This document shows, in pieces, positions 45,972 through 53,661 of a DNA stretch of 64,000 bases. The notes under the pieces were generated by a model that ran no database searches, was not told the origin of the DNA, and saw nothing but the letters and a program-made list of their open reading frames with translations. How positions within the stretch are numbered: the stretch's first letter is position 1; each line of letters opens with the position of its first letter. The position numbers and the translations under genes are program-made. The stretch is from an uncultured Curtobacterium sp. (GTDB taxonomy: Bacteria; Actinomycetota; Actinomycetes; Actinomycetales; Microbacteriaceae), in assembly GCA_913778205.1 (NCBI GenBank), contig CAJYUW010000006.1, positions 62,001 through 126,000 on the forward strand, in the 5' to 3' direction.

Positions 45972-48391
45972 GCCTGCAGGTGCGCTCGTGGCCCGGCCGC
46001 GTGGGACGGACGCTCGGTCGGTACCCGGTCACCGCGGTGCTCGCCCTCCTCGTCCTCGTCACGTCGATCACCGCCGTGGCGCTCCGGGTCCAGCACGGTG
46101 CCGCGCCCGCGTTCGGCCCGTTCCGGGTGTTCGCCGCGTCGACCGGGGTGCTCGCGCTCCTCGTGACGATCGCCGGGGTCGTCGTGCTCGTCGGTGCCGC
46201 CGAACGACTGATGGGCCCGTGGCGGACCGTCGTCGCGTTCGTGGTCACCACGGTGGTGGGCACCGGGGTCGGAGCGCTGACGGCGTTCGCGGACAGTGAC
46301 GGCCGTGACGTCGGACACCTCCTGCTCGGCAGGGCGACGAGCTTCGACCCGTGGACCGCGATCGTCGGCACGATCGTCACCGCGAGCGCCTTCGCCGGCA
46401 CGCTCTGGCGACGCCGGATCCGGGTGAACGCCCTCGCGGTCGTCGCCGCGCTCCTCCTCTACGCCGGGCACGTCTCCGACCTGTACGCGGTGCTCGCCGC
46501 GGCGGCCGGTTGGGTGCTCGGCGAACTGCTCCGACGCACCCCGAAGCGGACCGGGTGGCTGCGCAGCTCCCACCGGGAGATCCGCGTGCTCCTCGGGACC
46601 GCCGTCCTCGTGTCGGCGGTCGGCCCGGTCATCGCGCTCGTCTCGCGGGCCCGCGTCGGCCTGCTCGCGCCGCTCGCCGCCGTCATCGGTGCCGGCCCCG
46701 TCAGCCCGGTCCGCGGGTGCCGGACGAGCGCGGTGTCGGGGGAGTGCCTGCGCGGACTCCTGTCGTTCCGCGCGACCGACCCCTGGACGCTCGTCCTCGC
46801 GCTCGCCCCGCTGCTCGTCCTGCTCGTCGGCGGCCTCGGGCTCTTCCGCGGCAGCCGGTTCGCCGTGTGGCTCGTCGTCGTGGTCGACCTCGTCACCGCG
46901 GCGGCCGCGGCCATCACCTACGGCCTCGTCCCCGGTCGTGTGGCCGCACTGCGCGGCTTCGAGGACCGGTTCGTCGTCGGGGTCTCGATCACCGCGTCGA
47001 TCGTCGTGCCGCTCGCGACCGCGATCGTCCTCGTGCTGCTGCGCCGGTCCTTCACGGTCCTGCCGTCCCGACGCCGGACGGTCGCCTTCGCGCTCACCGT
47101 CGGCATCGCGGCGCTCGTGATCGCCACGGTCGTGCTCGTCGTCGCGGCGTCGTCGCCGGCCCGTGTGGACGACCCCATCCGGCTCGCGCTCGCCGCCCTC
47201 GGCCCGCTCGCCCCGGTGTCGTTCTGGGACCGCCTGCCGTCGCTCGACCCCGCGCTCCGGCTCGTCGTCGGCCTGAGCGGGCCGGTGCTCTGGGTGGTCG
47301 TGGCGCTCGCCGCGGTGCGGCCGACGGGTGCCGTCGAACCCGACACCGACGCGGACGCCTCGTACTCGGACCGCGAACGCGCTCGCGCCCTGCTGCTCGC
47401 CGGCGGTGGCGACACCTTCGGCTGGATGACGACCTGGCTCGGGAACCAGTACTGGTTCGCCGCCGACGGACGCGCCGGGGTGGCCTTCCGCCGCACCGGT
47501 GCGGTCGCGGTGACGGTCGGCGGACCGTTCGGCTGGCCCGACGCCCGCGTCGGCGCGCTGACCGAGTTCGCCCGGCACTGCGACGACAACGGCTGGACGG
47601 CCGCCTTCTACGGCATCGAGGCCGACCTCGCCGACCACCTGCGGGCCCAGGGCTGGGGGATGCTCCCCGTCGCCGAGGACGCCGACCTCGACCCGCGCAC
47701 GTGGACCACGAGCGGCAAGCGGAAGCAGGACGTCCGCACGGCGGTGAACAAGGCGCGTCGCGAGGGGATCACCGCGACGTGGTCGTCGTGGCAGGACCTG
47801 CCCGCCGCCACCGTCCGACAGATCGAGGCGATCTCGGAGGAGTGGGTCGCCGAGCGGGAACTGCCGGAGATGGGGTTCACCCTCGGCGGGGTCGACGAGA
47901 TGCGCGACCCGGCGGTCCGGACGCTCGTCGCGCAGGACGCCGAGGGGACCGTCCTCGCCGTCACGAGCTGGCTGCCGAGCCACCGCGACGGTCGCGTGGT
48001 CGGGTGGACGCTCGACGTCATGCGCCGCACGGAGCACGCGCCGAACGGGGTGATGGAGTTCCTCGTCGCGAGCGCCGCGGAACGGATGCGCGACGACGAC
48101 GTCGAACGCCTCAGCCTGTCCGCGGCGCCCCTCGCCCAGGTGGCCGACGCGGACGCGCCGTCGGACGGCGTGCAGAACCTCCTCGAGCTCGTCGGCGGCG
48201 TGCTGGAACCGGTGTACGGCTTCCGGTCGCTCCTGCGCTTCAAGCAGAAGTTCGGTCCCGACCTGCACCCGCTCGTGCTCGCCTACCCGGACCCGGTGGC
48301 GCTGCCGTCGATCGGGATCGCCGTGGTCCGTGCGTACCTGCCCGACCTGTCGTTCCGGCAGGCGGTGGCGTTCGCGCGCGGGCGCGGCTGA
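45968..48391 (+). CDS. MprF-like protein with C-terminal DUF2156 (lysyl-PG synthase) domain
   Basis: An 807-residue protein: an N-terminal rhomboid-like membrane part of about 10-12 helices (residues 1-460), then the GNAT-like domain DUF2156 (about 485-790). Key segments are GDTFGWMTTWLGNQYWF, AVAVTVGGPFGWPDARVGALTEF, WGMLPVAEDADLDP and GVQNLLELVGGVLEPVYGFRSLLRFKQKFGPDLHPLVLAYPD. MprF uses aminoacyl-tRNA to add an amino acid to phosphatidylglycerol, lowering surface charge and raising cationic peptide resistance. The N-terminal flippase region here is not the standard MprF one, so the substrate is unproven. It is coupled to the upstream esterase by the GTGA overlap. Confidence 0.82.
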   Translation: MSLQVRSWPGRVGRTLGRYPVTAVLALLVLVTSITAVALRVQHGAAPAFGPFRVFAASTGVLALLVTIAGVVVLVGAAERLMGPWRTVVAFVVTTVVGTGVGALTAFADSDGRDVGHLLLGRATSFDPWTAIVGTIVTASAFAGTLWRRRIRVNALAVVAALLLYAGHVSDLYAVLAAAAGWVLGELLRRTPKRTGWLRSSHREIRVLLGTAVLVSAVGPVIALVSRARVGLLAPLAAVIGAGPVSPVRGCRTSAVSGECLRGLLSFRATDPWTLVLALAPLLVLLVGGLGLFRGSRFAVWLVVVVDLVTAAAAAITYGLVPGRVAALRGFEDRFVVGVSITASIVVPLATAIVLVLLRRSFTVLPSRRRTVAFALTVGIAALVIATVVLVVAASSPARVDDPIRLALAALGPLAPVSFWDRLPSLDPALRLVVGLSGPVLWVVVALAAVRPTGAVEPDTDADASYSDRERARALLLAGGGDTFGWMTTWLGNQYWFAADGRAGVAFRRTGAVAVTVGGPFGWPDARVGALTEFARHCDDNGWTAAFYGIEADLADHLRAQGWGMLPVAEDADLDPRTWTTSGKRKQDVRTAVNKARREGITATWSSWQDLPAATVRQIEAISEEWVAERELPEMGFTLGGVDEMRDPAVRTLVAQDAEGTVLAVTSWLPSHRDGRVVGWTLDVMRRTEHAPNGVMEFLVASAAERMRDDDVERLSLSAAPLAQVADADAPSDGVQNLLELVGGVLEPVYGFRSLLRFKQKFGPDLHPLVLAYPDPVALPSIGIAVVRAYLPDLSFRQAVAFARGRG

Positions 48392-48474
48392 CCGGAGGGG
48401 CGGACGGCCGGGAGGCGCACCGCGGGTCCGTCACGCCGCCACCGCGGGCTCGGTCGGTGCGGCCCGCCCGACGC

Positions 48475-48745
48475 TGGCGCGCCGCTGCCGCTGCCGCTGC
48501 CGCTGCCGCCGGCGCCGCGCGCTCGCTGCCGCCGCTGCCGCCGCTGCCGCCGGCGCCGCCGGCGAGCGCGCTGCGCCCGATCTCCGCTCGCCCTGCCGTC
48601 GCACGTCCGGCCGTCGGACGCCCCGTCGTCGCACGCCCGGTCGTCGCGGGCGCGGTCGTCGCGGGCACGGTCGTCGCACGCCCGGCCGTCGCGGGCGCGG
48701 TCGTCGCGGGCGCGGCCGTCGCACGCCCGGTCGTCGCGCGTCACG
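48475..48745. repeat. Low-complexity tandem repeats before the rib operon
   Basis: GCTGCC hexamers and longer GCCGCC runs (48475-48570) are followed by about nine copies of a 15-bp unit alternating GTCGTCGCACGCCCG and GTCGTCGCGGGCGCG (48610-48740). Six-frame ORFs here are artefacts of the periodicity. This and the riboswitch account for the 625-bp gap 48392-49016. Confidence 0.85.
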
Positions 48746-48799
48746 GGGCGCAACTCGCGCGCGGTCGCACAGACCGGTGTGGGGTATCGTTCCCGGTAC

Positions 48800-48935
48800 G
48801 CAAGCGCTCCGGGGTCGGTGCAAGTCCGAACCGGTGGTGACAGTCCACGAACTGATGACGGGTGCGAGTCCGGCAGAGGTTGACCTGGTGGGATTCCAGG
48901 ACCGACGGTGAAAGTCCGGATGGGAGGAAGCGCTG
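48800..48935 (+). ncRNA. FMN riboswitch (RFN element)
   Basis: All conserved parts are present: GCGCTCCGGGGTCGGTG at the start, AAGTCCGAACCGGTGGTGACAG split here for length with core AGTCCACGA, a variable arm (GGTTGACCTGGTGGGATTCCAGG, a hairpin), and GACCGACGGTGAAAGTCC, ending GGATGGGAGGAAGCG. The 5' and 3' AGCGC/GCGCT strands close P1. It sits 82 bp before ribE, so FMN should repress the riboflavin operon by terminating transcription or hiding the ribosome-binding site. No clear separate terminator stem was traced. Confidence 0.95.
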
Positions 48936-49016
48936 GCGGGCAGGTCGGCCCCGTCGACCCGTCCGCCCGTGTCGACGACCGTCGCGCGCACCCGGAGTCC
49001 CGTTGAGAGGACACCA

Positions 49017-49703
49017 GTGTTCACCGGCATCATCGAGGAACTCGGCACCGTCACCGCCGTCGAGCAGCACGGCGACTCCGTCGCGCTCACCATCCGCGGC
49101 CCGCTCGTCGTCGCCGATGCGTCGCACGGCGACTCCATCGCCACGTCGGGCGTCTGTCTGACCGTCGTCGAGCAGACCCCCGAGACCTTCACCGCCTTCG
49201 TCATGAAGCAGACGCTCGACATGAGCGCGCACGGCGCACTCGTGGTCGGCGACCGGCTCAACCTCGAACGTGCCGCCTCGGTGGGGGACCGCCTCGGTGG
49301 CCACATCGTGCAGGGGCACGTGGACGGCACCGCGACCGTGCTCGAGACCTCCGACGGCGACGGCTGGCGACGGGTGCGCTTCTCGCTCACGCCCGAGCTG
49401 AGCCCGCTCGTCGTCGACAAGGGGTCCATCGCGCTCGACGGCGTCTCGCTCACGGTCAGCGCCGTGTCGCCCGAGGACACCGCGTCCGACGCCGCGTGGT
49501 TCGAGGTCAGCCTCATCCCGGAGACCCTCGAGGCCACCACCCTCGGTCTCCGCGTGCCCGGCGACCGGGTCAACGTCGAGACCGACGTGCTCGCGCGGCA
49601 CGTCCGGCGCATGCTGCGGCTCGACGCGGCGGCGTCGGCGGCCGGTGCCGCTGCGTCGGCCGGTGCCGCCGCTGCGGCGGGGACCGTCCTGGAGGCCCGG
49701 TGA
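49017..49703 (+). CDS. ribE: Riboflavin synthase, alpha chain
   Basis: A 228-residue enzyme that dismutates two 6,7-dimethyl-8-ribityllumazine molecules into riboflavin and a pyrimidine. Two tandem beta-barrels are visible: [12 protein letters not shown] with [15 protein letters not shown], and [16 protein letters not shown] with [12 protein letters not shown]. The dimer-swapping C-terminal helix with [15 protein letters not shown] is followed by an Ala-rich tail of about 20 residues not seen in most orthologues. GTG 49017 gives the universal (M)FTGII start and follows GAGAGG. First gene of ribE-ribB-ribH, under the FMN riboswitch. Confidence 0.96.
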   Translation: MFTGIIEELGTVTAVEQHGDSVALTIRGPLVVADASHGDSIATSGVCLTVVEQTPETFTAFVMKQTLDMSAHGALVVGDRLNLERAASVGDRLGGHIVQGHVDGTATVLETSDGDGWRRVRFSLTPELSPLVVDKGSIALDGVSLTVSAVSPEDTASDAAWFEVSLIPETLEATTLGLRVPGDRVNVETDVLARHVRRMLRLDAAASAAGAAASAGAAAAAGTVLEAR

Positions 49704-50416
49704 TGGTCACGCACGTCCCGCACGCCGCACCCGTGGTCGCGTCCGGCGGTCCCGGCGAGCACCGGCTCCCCGGCCTGGCGAGCATCGAGGACGCGATCGC
49801 CGCGATCGCCGCCGGCCGGCCGGTCATCGTCGCCGACGACGAGCGCCGGGAGAACGAGGGGGACGTCATCCTCGCCGCCGAGCTCGCCAGCCCGGAGTGG
49901 ATCGCATGGACCGTGGCGCACTCGTCCGGCTTCGTCTGCGCCCCGGTGTCGGCGGAGATCGCCGACGCGCTCGACCTGCCGCCCATGGTCGCGCACAACG
50001 AGGACCCGCGCGGCACGGCCTACACCGTGACGGTCGACGCGGCATCCGGCATCACCACGGGCATCAGCGCGCACGACCGCGCCAGGACCCTGCGGGTGCT
50101 CGCCGACCCCGCGTCCGTGCGGTCCGACCTGCACCGCCCCGGCCACGTCGTCCCGCTCCGTGCGCGCCCGGGTGGCGTCCGCGAGCGAGCCGGCCACACC
50201 GAGGCGGCCATCGAACTCGTCACCGCGGCCGGCCTGCGGCCTGCGGCGGCGATCTGCGAGATCGTCGACGACGACGGCAGCATGATGCGGCTGCCGCGGC
50301 TCGTCGAACTCGGGGCACGTGAGGGCGTGCCCGTCATCACCATCGCCGCACTCGTCGACTGGCTCGACGCGGCAGACCGGGCGTCGGAGACGCCCACGGA
50401 AGGAACGACACGATGA
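49703..50416 (+). CDS. ribB: 3,4-dihydroxy-2-butanone-4-phosphate synthase
   Basis: A 237-residue enzyme converting ribulose-5-phosphate to the four-carbon unit needed for lumazine. [14 protein letters not shown] supplies the catalytic acidic loop, and [24 protein letters not shown] and AICEIV complete the active site. About 30 extra residues precede the core. Many actinobacteria fuse this domain to GTP cyclohydrolase II (RibBA); here it ends right after the RibB domain, so RibA must be separate. ATG 49703, 7 bp after GGAGG; a GTG at 49700 is the alternative. The stop overlaps ribH (ATGA). Confidence 0.95.
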   Translation: MVTHVPHAAPVVASGGPGEHRLPGLASIEDAIAAIAAGRPVIVADDERRENEGDVILAAELASPEWIAWTVAHSSGFVCAPVSAEIADALDLPPMVAHNEDPRGTAYTVTVDAASGITTGISAHDRARTLRVLADPASVRSDLHRPGHVVPLRARPGGVRERAGHTEAAIELVTAAGLRPAAAICEIVDDDGSMMRLPRLVELGAREGVPVITIAALVDWLDAADRASETPTEGTTR

Positions 50417-50892
50417 GCGGAGCGGGAGCCGCGGAGCGCGGCCACGTCGACGGCACCGGGGTGCGGGTGGCGATCGTCGCCGGCCAGTGGCACGACACGA
50501 TCGCGGCGGGTCTCCTCGCGGGTGCCCAGCGCGAGGTCGAGCGGCTCGGTGCCACCGCGACCGTCATCCCCGTGCCCGGGAGCTTCGAGCTGCCGGTCGT
50601 CGCGAAGGCGGCGCTCGAGGGCGGGTTCGACGCGGCCGTGGCGCTCGGGGTCATCATCCGCGGCGGCACCCCGCACTTCGAGTACGTCTCGAGCGCGGCG
50701 ACGGACGGCCTCACGACGGTCGCCGTCGAGACCGGCAAGCCGGTCGGCTTCGGGGTGCTCACCCTCGACGACGAGCAGCAGGGCATCGACCGCGCGGGAC
50801 TGCCCGGGTCGAAGGAGGACAAGGGAGCCGAAGCGGCGCACGCGGCCATCGCCACCGCGGTCACGCTGCGGTCGCTGCACGTCCCTGCTTGA
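50413..50892 (+). CDS. ribH: 6,7-dimethyl-8-ribityllumazine synthase
   Basis: A 159-residue lumazine synthase, which condenses the RibB product with the ribitylamino-pyrimidine. Conserved points are [13 protein letters not shown] (aromatic residue over the ring), [33 protein letters not shown] (catalytic His), and [17 protein letters not shown]. It assembles into pentamers or 60-mer capsids in related organisms. ATG 50413 overlaps ribB by 4 bp. Last gene of the operon; a 15-bp-stem terminator starts 18 bp after its stop. Confidence 0.96.
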   Translation: MSGAGAAERGHVDGTGVRVAIVAGQWHDTIAAGLLAGAQREVERLGATATVIPVPGSFELPVVAKAALEGGFDAAVALGVIIRGGTPHFEYVSSAATDGLTTVAVETGKPVGFGVLTLDDEQQGIDRAGLPGSKEDKGAEAAHAAIATAVTLRSLHVPA

Positions 50893-50910
50893 CGCTGCTT
50901 CCGGCAGCAC

Positions 50911-50945
50911 CGGAGCGCACCCCCTCGCCGAGGGGGTGCGCTCCG
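50911..50945. terminator. Terminator of the riboflavin operon
   Basis: CGGAGCGCACCCCCT (50911-50925) and AGGGGGTGCGCTCCG (50931-50945) form a perfect 15-bp stem with loop CGCCG. It ends 17 bp before the tetR operator, insulating the two transcription units. Confidence 0.92.
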
Positions 50946-50961
50946 TCATGTCCGGGGTGTA

Positions 50962-50983
50962 GTTTTTGAACGTGTTCGAAAAC
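50962..50983. promoter_or_regulatory. Candidate TetR autoregulatory operator
   Basis: Arms GTTTTtGAAC and GTTCgAAAAC flank a central GT, a 22-bp near-perfect palindrome (18 of 22 positions symmetric). It overlaps the start region of the adjacent tetR gene and the probable -10 (TGTAGT), an ideal place for autorepression. Confidence 0.75.
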
Positions 50984-51646
50984 GAGGTGCCGCAGACGAA
51001 ACGTGAGCGCACGAGGGCTCGGATCCGCGAGGTGGCACTCCGGTCCCTGCGGGAGAAGGGCTACGACGCGACGACCATGCGGAGCATCGCCGACGAAGCG
51101 GGCTCGTCCGTGGGGAACGCCTACTACCACTTCCCGACGAAGGACCACCTCGTGCAGGAGCTCTACGTCGAGGTCCAGCGTGAACACTTCGCGCTCGCCG
51201 CACCGCAGCTCGAGGGCATCGAGGACCTCGCCACCCGGATCGGCATCGTGGTCCGCACGGGGCTCGGCAACCTGCGCAGCTGGCACGAGCTGGCGCCGCA
51301 GTTCCTCACCACGGCCATCGCGCCCGGCTCACCGAACAACCCGATGTCCGCCGAGTCGGGGCCCGCCCGGGACATCGTGCTCGGGCTGTTCCGCGACGCG
51401 GTCGAAGGCTCCCGCACGCAGTTGCCCGGCACGCTCGGCGCGGACCTCCCGCAGGCGCTCTGGAACGCCTACCTGCTGCTGACGCTGTTCTGGGTCTACG
51501 ACTCCTCGCCCGGCCAACGGCGGACGGACCGACTCGTGGACGCCGTCCTCGGGGTGCTCCGCTTCGCCCTGCCGATGCTCCGCGTGCGCCCTTTCCGCCG
51601 ATCGGTCACGGAGATCGTCGGCATCGTCGCCGGGCGGGACGCGTGA
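50972..51646 (+). CDS. TetR/AcrR family transcriptional regulator
   Basis: A 224-residue regulator. TKRERTRARIREVALRSLREKGYDATTMRSIADEAGSSVGNAYYHFPTKDHLVQELY is a standard TetR DNA-binding domain. The C-terminal ligand domain (LAPQFLTTAIAPGSPNNPMS) resembles regulators of small membrane protein or lipid genes. The start is uncertain: TTG 50966, GTG 50972 or GTG 50987 are in frame, and the first two lie inside the palindromic operator. GTG 50972 is listed; a leaderless transcript is possible. The stop overlaps the next gene (GTGA), so the regulator heads a three-gene operon with two small membrane proteins. Confidence 0.88.
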   Translation: MFENEVPQTKRERTRARIREVALRSLREKGYDATTMRSIADEAGSSVGNAYYHFPTKDHLVQELYVEVQREHFALAAPQLEGIEDLATRIGIVVRTGLGNLRSWHELAPQFLTTAIAPGSPNNPMSAESGPARDIVLGLFRDAVEGSRTQLPGTLGADLPQALWNAYLLLTLFWVYDSSPGQRRTDRLVDAVLGVLRFALPMLRVRPFRRSVTEIVGIVAGRDA

Positions 51647-52146
51647 GCGGCTGGCGCGTCGCGGACACCGTCGGCCTCGTCGCGCGGGCATGGCTCTGGC
51701 TCGCCGGGGTCACGGTGCCCCTGGTGTCGCTCTCGGCCATGTGCTGGTGGGTCACCGCATCGGTCGTCGCGGACGACTGGTCCGGCGGCGTCGACGACGG
51801 CCTGTCCGCGGTGTACTGGCTGCTCCTGTTCGACGCCGTGACCGCGGTGGTCGCCCTCGGTGGTGCGGTCGTGTCCCTCCCGTTCACCCACGCCCTCGGC
51901 CTCCTGATGGCGGGCGTCCGGTCCCGCGGCCTCCAGGTGGTCGCCACGACCGTGCTCGCCGGCGCCCTCGGAACGGTGACGGGGTGGGCCACGGGAGAGG
52001 CTTGGGCGCCGCAGTCCGGCCCGTTCTTCGCTGCGTTCGTCGGGGTGACCGCCGCCGGTGCCGGTGCGCTCGCCCGGCAGGGACAGTTCCGGTCCGCTGC
52101 CCGTCGCGAGTCCTCGGTGGGCCGGCCGGGAGCGGTCCGGCCGTGA
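51643..52146 (+). CDS. Four-helix membrane protein, paralogue A
   Basis: A 167-residue protein with four hydrophobic stretches: ARAWLWLAGVTVPLVSLSAMCWWV, VYWLLLFDAVTAVVALGGAVVSLPF, VVATTVLAGALGTVTGWA and FFAAFVGVTAAGAGALA. I recognise no family. It overlaps tetR by 4 bp and the next gene by 4 bp. Its C-terminal TAAGAGALARQGQFR resembles the end of the following protein, so these are diverged tandem paralogues. Likely expressed under the TetR regulator in response to a membrane-active ligand; this is inference. Confidence 0.7.
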   Translation: MSGWRVADTVGLVARAWLWLAGVTVPLVSLSAMCWWVTASVVADDWSGGVDDGLSAVYWLLLFDAVTAVVALGGAVVSLPFTHALGLLMAGVRSRGLQVVATTVLAGALGTVTGWATGEAWAPQSGPFFAAFVGVTAAGAGALARQGQFRSAARRESSVGRPGAVRP

Positions 52147-52673
52147 CGGCACCGGAACCCCGGCGTGACCCGGAGCAGACGGACGCACCGGAGCGGTGGA
52201 CCGTCGAGGACGCCGGGGCGCTGAACGCTCGTGCCGCAGGGTGGATGCTCGGTGCGACGCTTCCGACGGCGTCGTTGCTGGGGATGCTCCTCGCGCCGAT
52301 GATCTCGGACTCGTGGGTCTTCGTGGGCGGGCCGTGGTGGTCGGCGATCGGCGGGATCGTCAGCTGGGTCGTGCTGGTCGACGGGGTCTCGGCGCTGTTC
52401 GTCCTCGGGTCCGCGTTCGTCACCGTCCCGGTCACCTACGCCGCAGGCCGCCTGCTCGAGCGGGTGCGGCGACCGTGGACGCAGGTGATCGTCCACGCGT
52501 TGCTCGCCGGGACCATGGCGGCAGTGCCCGCGTGGATCCTCGGGACGGATTCCCTGGGGATCACCGCGCCGATCAGTCTCGCCGCCGGTGCTGCGGGCGC
52601 GCTCGCGCGGCGCGGCCATCAGCGGCGCGCTCGCGTCGTCGGTGGGCAGGCGGCGCCGGGACCGTCCGCCTGA
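52143..52673 (+). CDS. Four-helix membrane protein, paralogue B
   Basis: A 176-residue protein from GTG 52143, coupled to paralogue A by GTGA. Acidic N-terminus (TAPEPRRDPEQTDAPERWTVEDAGALNARAAG), then helices around LGATLPTASLLGMLLAPMI, GGIVSWVVLVDGVSALFVLGSAFVTVPVTYAAG, VIVHALLAGTMAAVPAWIL and ITAPISLAAGAAGALARRG. The order of helices and the AAGAAGALARRGHQRR ending parallel paralogue A. Function unknown. Last gene of the TetR operon; sequence after it (52674 on) loses clear coding character. Confidence 0.7.
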   Translation: MTAPEPRRDPEQTDAPERWTVEDAGALNARAAGWMLGATLPTASLLGMLLAPMISDSWVFVGGPWWSAIGGIVSWVVLVDGVSALFVLGSAFVTVPVTYAAGRLLERVRRPWTQVIVHALLAGTMAAVPAWILGTDSLGITAPISLAAGAAGALARRGHQRRARVVGGQAAPGPSA

Positions 52674-52761
52674 TCGGAGGGTGCCGCGTGCGCTGCTGAC
52701 GCACGTCGTCCACGGTCCGCGGTGCGCCCCTGGCGACCGTCGCGCGCTGTCGGGCGGGGCA

Positions 52762-53056
52762 CGGTGGTCACAGTCGGAGCGCGGACCGAGACGCCGGACG
52801 CATCGAGACGATTCGAAGACGTCACGCGCCGGCATGCAGTCGCATCGACGCTGCACGACCTCATGCAGGCGGTGTACCGGACGCGTGCCGAACTGCTCCG
52901 CGGAGCAGGTGCTGACGACCTCGACTTCGAACGGCCGGCGGAAGTTCAGATGGGTCGGGGTTCCTTCGGCGGAGTGCTGCCACCTCGTTGGAGGAGTCGG
53001 CCGAACTCGTCCCGATGGTCGATCGCCTGGCAGGGCACTCCTGTCAGGTTCGGAAC
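52762..53056 (+). pseudogene. Possible decayed coding stretch
   Basis: The 52674-53056 gap of 383 bp has no convincing intact gene. One frame from GTG 52762 reads a helical, natural-looking segment RRFEDVTRRHAVASTLHDLM, then QAVYRTRAELLRGAGADD, until about 52950. Another frame then becomes open from 52916 through to 53281, with SLEESAELVPMVDRLAGHS. The switch suggests one gene broken by a frameshift near 52950-52985, or two unrelated short pieces. Composition is less GC-rich than the surroundings. Confidence 0.35.
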
Positions 53057-53281
53057 ATGCGAGCGACCAGAGCCGAGCGGCGGCTGCGCAACGTGCAGAC
53101 CCTGCTCCTCCTCGGAGCTCTCCTGGCAGCGCTCCTCGCGGGCGTGTTGCTCGTGCTCGTGGGCATCCCTCAACCGATCGCCATCGCAGTCGGCCTCGTC
53201 GTGTACCTCGCTAGCTGGAGAACGATCCTCCGAGCTGTCCGCCGGCGGAGAGATGCGAGAGAGGACACCGACGACCGCTGA
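53057..53281 (+). CDS. Small membrane protein with two helices
   Basis: A 74-residue product from ATG 53057: MRATRAERRLRNVQTLLLLG, then ALLAALLAGVLLVLVGIPQPIAIAVGLVVYL (two close helices) and a basic/acidic tail RAVRRRRDAREDTDDR. The frame is open further upstream to 52916 with SLEESAELVPMVDRLAGHS, so a longer product (from TTG 52988, 97 residues) is possible, and it may be the end of a frameshifted gene. The hydrophobic profile and basic N-terminus fit a DUF4229-like or superinfection-immunity-like tiny membrane protein, without clear homology. Confidence 0.5.
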   Translation: MRATRAERRLRNVQTLLLLGALLAALLAGVLLVLVGIPQPIAIAVGLVVYLASWRTILRAVRRRRDAREDTDDR

Positions 53282-53340
53282 ACGATCGCCCATCAGCACC
53301 AGGTGTGTCGGCGGGCGTGAGCTGTGCGCCGGGCGTGCGC

Positions 53341-53360
53341 CGCGCCTCCAGGCCGGTCCG
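53341..53360. repeat. Dispersed element (GCCTCCAGGCCGG)
   Basis: CGCGCCTCCAGGCCGGTCCG is a plus-sense copy of the dispersed family, between the small membrane gene and the terminator of the convergent minus-strand gene. It is unpaired here. Confidence 0.6.
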
Positions 53361-53373
53361 CACGGCCGGAACG

Positions 53374-53409
53374 ACGACGGCCCCGCACCGGTGGGTGCAG
53401 GGCCGTCGT
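53374..53409. terminator. Hairpin terminator for the 56-residue membrane protein gene
   Basis: ACGACGGCCC pairs with GGGCCGTCGT, then after one mismatch GCACC pairs with GGTGC around loop GGTG. The stem ends 16 bp from the minus-strand stop codon at 53425. Confidence 0.85.
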
Positions 53410-53424
53410 GGAGTGCGGTGGTGA

Positions 53425-53595
53425 CTACCGCTTGCCGAACACGTGGATCGGCAGGAAGAACGAGATGCACATGAGGATCAGCCCGCCCATGAAGACGAAC
53501 GCCTGACCCGACGCGACCTGGAACGCGAAACCGAACAGGTACATCGACACCAGCAGCAGCAGGATCGAGAAAACAGCGGCGATGACGCGGCCCAC
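53425..53595 (-). CDS. Small two-helix membrane protein, 56 residues
   Basis: Short gene read on the minus strand: MGRVIAAVFSILLLLVSMYL, then FGFAFQVASGQAFVFMGGLI, then LMCISFFLPIHVFGKR and a TAG stop. Both halves are strongly hydrophobic, so it is a two-helix membrane miniprotein. GTG 53595 follows GGAGG at 7 bp, and a strong terminator lies just beyond the stop, so the transcription unit looks complete. I know no family name for it; similar small membrane proteins occur in Microbacteriaceae. Function unknown. Confidence 0.75.
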   Translation of the reverse strand: MGRVIAAVFSILLLLVSMYLFGFAFQVASGQAFVFMGGLILMCISFFLPIHVFGKR

Positions 53596-53661
53596 GGTGG
53601 TACCTCCGGAATCAGCGGGTGATGCAGTCGCCAGTCTATCCCCAGGAGCGGGGGTGCTGGT

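Noticed and set aside
48240-48840. Long reading frames on both strands with runs such as VVARPVVAGAVVAG or DDRARDDRACDD
   Set aside because: They come from 15-bp tandem repeats; several frames are open at once and none has a start signal or protein-like composition.
52946-53470. A 174-residue minus-strand ORF
   Set aside because: It is opposite better-supported features, including the 53374-53409 terminator, and has no recognisable motif or ribosome-binding site.
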